Positions 6,253 through 7,223 of a stretch of DNA of 7,223 nucleotides are shown here, one piece after another. Where the stretch lies: positions 1-7,223 of the forward strand of contig JAGQSI010000094.1 of the NCBI GenBank assembly GCA_020439605.1, in the 5' to 3' direction. The position numbers and the translations under genes are program-made. The notes under the pieces were generated by a model. It searched no databases. It saw only the letters and a program-made list of their open reading frames with translations, and had not been told where the DNA came from. How positions within the stretch are numbered: the stretch's first letter is position 1; each line of letters begins with the position of its first letter. Source of the stretch: Acidimicrobiales bacterium. GTDB taxonomy: Bacteria; Actinomycetota; Acidimicrobiia; Acidimicrobiales; Iamiaceae.

Positions 6253-6258
6253 TATCAT
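6253..6258 (+). promoter_or_regulatory. Candidate -10 element for the glmS-like gene
   Basis: TATCAT fits TANNNT and matches four of six bases of TATAAT. It stands 49 bases before the glmS-like ATG, in an AT-richer patch. No good -35 is found at the right spacing (TTGGCT at 6236-6241 is only 11 bases upstream), so this is weak. Confidence 0.25.
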
Positions 6259-6274
6259 TACACGCTTCTGGAAC

Positions 6275-6285
6275 GGCTCAGAGCC
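6275..6285 (+). repeat. Palindromic repeat, copy 2 (candidate operator)
   Basis: GGCTCAGAGCC is a perfect palindrome around a central A, with arms GGCTC and GAGCC. It is the second copy of the element at 6238-6248 and lies 16 bases downstream of the candidate -10, where a bound repressor would block transcription. This is an inference. Confidence 0.4.
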
Positions 6286-6307
6286 CTGACCTCACACTGG
6301 AGATGAC

Positions 6308-7223
6308 ATGTGCGGCATTATCGCTGTATTGCGTAAACGCAGCACCCGCGAGGTCCCTGCTTCTGATTCATTGGTTGGCCCTTTCGGTGCGCTGACCAAA
6401 GAGTTGGAGACCGCAGAGGCTCAGGACCTAGCCGCTGCAATAGATGCTGCGGCTACGGGTCTCGAGGGCGTGGATCGCGCCCTGCGAGGTGTACCCGGAA
6501 TTCAGGCCCTTATCGAGGATCGCTCGCTAGCAGTGATCATCGACGAGCACATCACAGAGCTAACCGCTGTTCTCGCTTCGATCGAGTCGCGTATCGACGA
6601 GACAGTCCCATCGTCTGGTCTCGAAGCCACGAACGCTGCGGTGGTGAGGCTCAAAGATGTTCTATGGGCAATCCAACGAGACAGGCTCCGTACGGCGAGC
6701 GCGGTGGCAGATCTTGCTGGCCCCAATCCCTCGCTGTCAGCAATAGAGGCGTGCGCCTCGGTGCAAGCCGCGCTATCAGCGCTCGATCGCCTTGAGGTCC
6801 GCGGCCGTGACTCCGCCGGACTCATGTTGTTGGTGCATGGTCATGGCCTGGACCTCGGACACCAAAGCGTTGATGCCCTACTGGCGCACAGGACCAAGGA
6901 TCCATTGTTCACCTCTGGTGCCGTTCGGGTGACCCCAGAAGGCCATCTCAGCTTTGTCTATAAGGCAGCAGCGGAGATCGGTGAACTAGGAGACAACACT
7001 GCGGCCTTGCGTTCTGCGATCCGTGAGGACCCGCTGTTGCACTTGGCGCTATCCAACAACGAAGCACAGTGCACAGTGCTGGGCCATACCCGCTGGGCAT
7101 CTATCGGGATCATCTCGCAGCCCAACGCTCACCCCATGAACTCCGATGAGATCAACCTCGATGCGGGGCCGTATGTAACGGCGGCGCTCAACGGCGATGT
7201 TGACAACTTCGCAGACCTCAAGG
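6308..7223 (+). CDS. glmS: GlmS-like glutamine amidotransferase with inserted helical region (3' end outside window)
   Basis: The frame starting at ATG 6308 (GGAG at 6299-6302, five bases upstream) stays open to the window end: 305 complete codons. It begins MCGIIAVLRKR, so C2 would be the N-terminal nucleophile of a class II glutaminase. Other GlmS glutaminase motifs follow in order: RLEVRGRDSAGL (161-172), GHTRWAS (259-265), NAHP (273-276) and LNG (294-296). Canonical GlmS makes glucosamine-6-phosphate from fructose-6-phosphate and glutamine, and glmM just upstream is the next step. The spacing is unusual. RLExRGxDSAG sits near residue 23 in E. coli but at 161 here, an insertion of about 138 residues rich in A, L and E. 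About 50 more residues lie between this motif and HTRW. The two C-terminal SIS (isomerase) domains, if present, are beyond the window. The family is secure; glmS as gene name and function is probable only. Confidence 0.8.
   Translation, partial: MCGIIAVLRKRSTREVPASDSLVGPFGALTKELETAEAQDLAAAIDAAATGLEGVDRALRGVPGIQALIEDRSLAVIIDEHITELTAVLASIESRIDETVPSSGLEATNAAVVRLKDVLWAIQRDRLRTASAVADLAGPNPSLSAIEACASVQAALSALDRLEVRGRDSAGLMLLVHGHGLDLGHQSVDALLAHRTKDPLFTSGAVRVTPEGHLSFVYKAAAEIGELGDNTAALRSAIREDPLLHLALSNNEAQCTVLGHTRWASIGIISQPNAHPMNSDEINLDAGPYVTAALNGDVDNFADLK

Noticed and set aside
6224..6307. glmS ribozyme or riboswitch upstream of the GlmS-like gene
   Set aside because: The 84-base gap is too short for the glmS ribozyme, shows no resemblance to its core, and the ribozyme is known from Firmicutes and relatives.
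6308..6790. The idea that the GlmS insertion is an artefact of a frameshift or a separate small gene
   Set aside because: One uninterrupted frame runs from MCGII through RLEVRGRDSAG to the window end, with no stop and similar codon use throughout.
6502..6825. Antisense open frame inside the GlmS-like gene
   Set aside because: Ser/Ala/Arg-rich shadow; the + strand frame carries ordered glutaminase motifs on both sides.
1..7223. tRNA, rRNA, CRISPR array, insertion sequence or phage genes
   Set aside because: No cloverleaf, no spaced repeats, no transposase or integrase motifs; intergenic space is small and accounted for.

Overview
This window is a stretch of a bacterial chromosome, all genes on the + strand, carrying the end of the alpha ribosomal operon and the truA / rplM-rpsI / glmM / glmS region. 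The order rpsD-rpoA-rplQ-truA followed by rplM-rpsI-glmM and a GlmS-type gene is the arrangement known from Actinobacteria (Mycobacterium has the same genes in the same order, with other genes interposed). The bases look moderately GC-rich, short of the very high GC of Streptomyces. L13 begins MPTYSPK, as in actinobacterial L13. I therefore infer an actinobacterium, possibly of the Acidimicrobiia type; the class is a guess and the phylum is well supported.

Layout. 1-366: C-terminal part of rpsD (S4). 409-1347: rpoA. 1349-1702: rplQ (L17), only one base after rpoA and closed by a strong hairpin terminator at 1725-1764. 1822-2676: truA (tRNA pseudouridine synthase). 2666-3838: an FMNH2-dependent alkanesulfonate monooxygenase of the SsuD type, overlapping the end of truA by 11 bases. 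3839-3943: a 105-base gap with a possible promoter and a small leader hairpin. 3953-4402: rplM (L13) and 4415-4807: rpsI (S9), closed by a 13-bp perfect hairpin at 4825-4862. 4877-6223: glmM (phosphoglucosamine mutase), whose ribosome binding site sits directly behind that hairpin. 6224-6307: an 84-base gap with two near-identical 11-base palindromes on either side of a possible -10 element. 6308 to the window end: the start of a GlmS-like glutaminase with large insertions.

Most of the window is core machinery: 30S and 50S proteins, RNA polymerase alpha, a tRNA modifying enzyme and amino-sugar synthesis. GlmS makes glucosamine-6-phosphate and GlmM converts it to glucosamine-1-phosphate for UDP-GlcNAc and peptidoglycan, so the last two genes are consecutive steps of one pathway. 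Two items do not fit the routine picture. One is the sulfonate monooxygenase, apparently translationally linked to truA with no visible sulfonate transporter or flavin reductase. The other is the GlmS-like protein, whose first conserved motif is displaced by about 138 residues by a helix-rich insertion. I saw no tRNA, rRNA, CRISPR array, insertion sequence or transposase gene.
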